In this document: piece by piece, positions 62,016 through 64,000 of the stretch
Layout of the letters: the number at the start of each line of letters is the position of its first letter
Numbering within the stretch: the stretch's first letter is position 1
From: Pardosa pseudoannulata
Taxonomy: Eukaryota > Arthropoda > Arachnida > Araneae > Lycosidae
DNA: 64,000 nt
Assembly: GCA_032207245.1 (NCBI GenBank)
Contig: CM063504.1
Coordinates: 19,890,407-19,954,406, forward strand
Direction: 5' to 3'
Position numbers and translations under genes: made by a program
The notes under the pieces: model-generated
What the model was told of the DNA's origin: nothing
The model's database searches: none
Seen by the model: only the letters and a program-made list of their open reading frames with translations

Positions 62016-62505
62016 CTATTCATAGAAACAAAGAAATGGAAATATTATTTTGGTAAGAATTTTTTATCTAAAACTCATTATTTCATTTAAAATTGTTTTT
62101 TATCCTTTCCGATTTTCTCCGGATTTTTAGGCATTAATATTTTAGTGGAATGTTCCACACTGTAAAGTAAACAAAACGTGGAAAAAATTCCCGCTCTTTG
62201 AAATCTTTTAAATAAAATGTAGAAAAGTAATAACTTCCATTTCGAAATATCCTCCGTGAAACTGAGTTAGAATGAACCCGCTCCTAAGTTCTTGGTCTCT
62301 TGAAAAGAAAAGGTCTCTTAAAAGAAACGTCTATCTTGAGATGTCAACGCATGAACTAGTTTAATTTGCTTGAGAACAGCGACCAACTTTTTGATACAAG
62401 AGGGTTAAATAACTGTCTAAATTTCAAAATACTTCAAATACACATGCGAACAAGGGTATTTTGACCCAGGACCTTTATAAATGCCCTCGTTTAGCAAAAT
62501 AGTAA
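62016..62505. other. Intron, no recognised feature
   Basis: AT-rich sequence upstream (gene strand) of the first visible exon; no additional exon recognised here. Confidence 0.4.
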
Positions 62506-62670
62506 AGGCCGAACGATGGCCGAATGGTCCGCTGTTCTTCAGTACTATAGTCCCTGTGTACAAATATACTGCTGGCATATATGTTCACAGACATTTGGAA
62601 TCAGCTTTAAACGAAAATAATAAACTGGTCTTAGTCCCAGTGTAGCAAAAAAGTTAGTTCTCCAAACCAA
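62506..62670 (+). mobile_element. tRNA-derived SINE, copy 8
   Basis: GGCCGAACGATGGCCGAATG (intact A box), decayed B box, AATCAGCTTTAAAC and the end GTTCTCCAAACCAAAATA. Confidence 0.8.
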
Positions 62671-62933
62671 AATAAAAATGTTATGGTCATACTTAAAGCA
62701 CCTTGATACGTTAAACTAGGCTATCAGAAGTTTGAAACTTTAACTGCTCATTTTATACATAGCCATGTTCATGAATGACGGCTGGGACACGTAAAATAGG
62801 TTCGAAATCGCAAAGTTCCTCCAAGTACGAAAGGTACCTCAGGAGGTAGTAGACGGAGCCTGAGGGTGTTCTGCTTAGTGCCTACATCTAAATTACGAGG
62901 ACCCAGCATTGACAATGTTACTTGCGTCCGTAG
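62671..62933 (-). mobile_element. Retroelement-like sequence next to the LTR
   Basis: 62775-62905 (minus) matches 50570-50690 (plus). If the LTR call is right this is internal leader sequence. No domain recognised. Confidence 0.35.
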
Positions 62934-63567
62934 TGTAACGTCACGGGATTTTCGGTTAGCGTGTGGGTGTGGAAGTGGTTATGACACGACGTACAGCTTA
63001 GAAACAATAATAACGTTTATTCTTGATTAAAATGGAATATGTACAAATTTTCCGAATGGAAATCACAGATCTCAGGCGGGCTGGTACGGACCTAAAAGTC
63101 CCAGGTTCAAAGCGAACCTAAAAAAAAACAATCTGCGGATAGGTGCCGACAGATACCGTTGTACAGGGGTACAACTGGGTCTCCTTGAGTCCCACAAAAA
63201 GCTGGAGAAAAGACTCTCCCCAAAAATACCAACCGCCGAAAATTGAACCTCTGTCCGTTCTCTTTTTTCTGGGGACTCCCCGGCGAAAAATTCGCGACAC
63301 CTGACGTCACCTTTCGCCTCTTCCCATTGGCTTTTTTTCCGCGTAGGCGTCTTGGTAGCCTCTGATTGGCTTCTTCGGGGGCACCTTACTGTCTGAAATT
63401 TCGTTGTCCCGTCTGTCCTTTGAATTCCCCTCAGATATTTCAAGGCGTGGTTGGAGCGACAATCCTTTGTAGTGTAGTGTCAAAAACTCAGACAGAGTGT
63501 CGTCCTGCCTGGGCTTTAACGAAACCCCTTTGTAAAGCAAATGGGATGTAGCGCCATCACAGTAACG
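62934..63567 (-). mobile_element. LTR of a Gypsy-like element
   Basis: Left end TGTAACGTCACGGGATTTTC; inverted right end CGTTACTGTGATGGCGC (expected TG mutated to CG). AATAAA on the minus strand at 63016-63021. GC-rich relative to surroundings, with CCAAT boxes (GCCAATGGGA, GCCAATCAGA on the minus strand) in the U3-like part. The matching second LTR is not in the window. Confidence 0.6.
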
Positions 63568-64000
63568 TTATATACTGTTCTGGCAATAATATAATTATTT
63601 TTATATAATTGTAATAATGTATTCTAACATCAAAGTGTTTTCCATATCAAAATTGTTCAGATACAAAAGTTTACGCATTTTTCTACAAAGCAGTTTAATA
63701 GTATTAGGAGAGAAAAACAAAGAAAAAGCTGCATATTTATCATTAAATAATAGTATTTATATCTGTAATGCTCACATATAACTCTCATCTAACAGATGTG
63801 GAAATGGGGTTTCATGTTTCATATAATAGCAAAATATATAATTAATTATATTTTTTTAGTATTTTGAATTGTTTGTCGGGAATAGTGGAGTACAATGAAA
63901 CAAAATTTACTAGATTTTTCCCATCCACAGTTTTGTATGCACAAAAATGTAATTAATGTATGCTTTTAATCTTGCATTTCCCCCATCTAAATAAAATTTT
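63568..64000. other. Intron, no recognised feature
   Basis: AT-rich to the window edge; no upstream exon seen. Confidence 0.4.

Noticed and set aside
63072..63540. Several minus-strand ORFs of 60-123 codons
   Set aside because: They overlap in three frames within a GC-rich LTR-like block; no domain.

Overview
The window is AT-rich (about 70% A+T by eye) animal nuclear DNA. It has long introns and eight or more superfamilies of transposable elements at every stage of decay. The Tc1, mariner, hAT, piggyBac, Helitron, BEL and Gypsy repertoire and the abundant TA/CA microsatellites fit an arthropod, most likely a spider or other chelicerate. That placement is inference only. No bacterial, organellar or free-living viral gene is present.

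The main content is one large gene on the minus strand, which no single long ORF shows. I could chain 12 exons (62015 down to 1395) by splice sites and reading phase. Every junction keeps frame, and together they encode the last 545 residues of a single-pass membrane protein. The order is a Cys-rich EGF-like segment, a glycosylated ectodomain with a CUB-like module, one transmembrane helix and a 143-residue acidic cytoplasmic tail. The 5' end lies beyond the right edge of the window. I cannot name the family.

Almost everything else is intronic transposon sequence. From left to right: a SINE-like insert with an 18-bp target-site duplication (3885-4093); a LINE split by a ZBED5/GTF2IRD2-type hAT (7150-10400); Gypsy fragments and a Tigger derivative (12.2-13.4 kb); a Tc1 (14.6-15.8 kb); a Gypsy relic with a GC-rich insert (17.7-18.4 kb); a Helitron (19.4-20.3 kb); a pogo MITE (21.7-22.4 kb); piggyBac elements (22.9-24.8 kb); a hAT end hit by a second Tc1 (25.7-27.2 kb); a nested stack of hAT gene, solo LTR, hAT MITE and SINE (34.2-36.1 kb); a deleted mariner (37.5-38.2 kb); a second Tc1 family (41.1-42.4 kb); a composite Helitron (43.1-44.4 kb); a miniature BEL element with LTRs and a tRNA-Gly-like primer site (44.7-45.5 kb); a third, nearly intact Tc1 (45.7-47.2 kb); a third Helitron and second piggyBac copy (47.8-50.4 kb); another piggyBac derivative (52.2-52.8 kb); a Tc1 remnant (54.9-55.7 kb); an IS630/mariner transposase relic (56.5-57.1 kb); a fold-back piggyBac MITE (57.5-57.9 kb); and LTR-like blocks (59.4-60.1 and 62.9-63.6 kb). 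A tRNA-derived SINE family recurs at least eight times.

The gene's exons survive as small islands (44-316 nt) in this mosaic. One is flanked within 50-80 bp by two different elements. All calls come from reading the sequence; no alignments or database searches were run.
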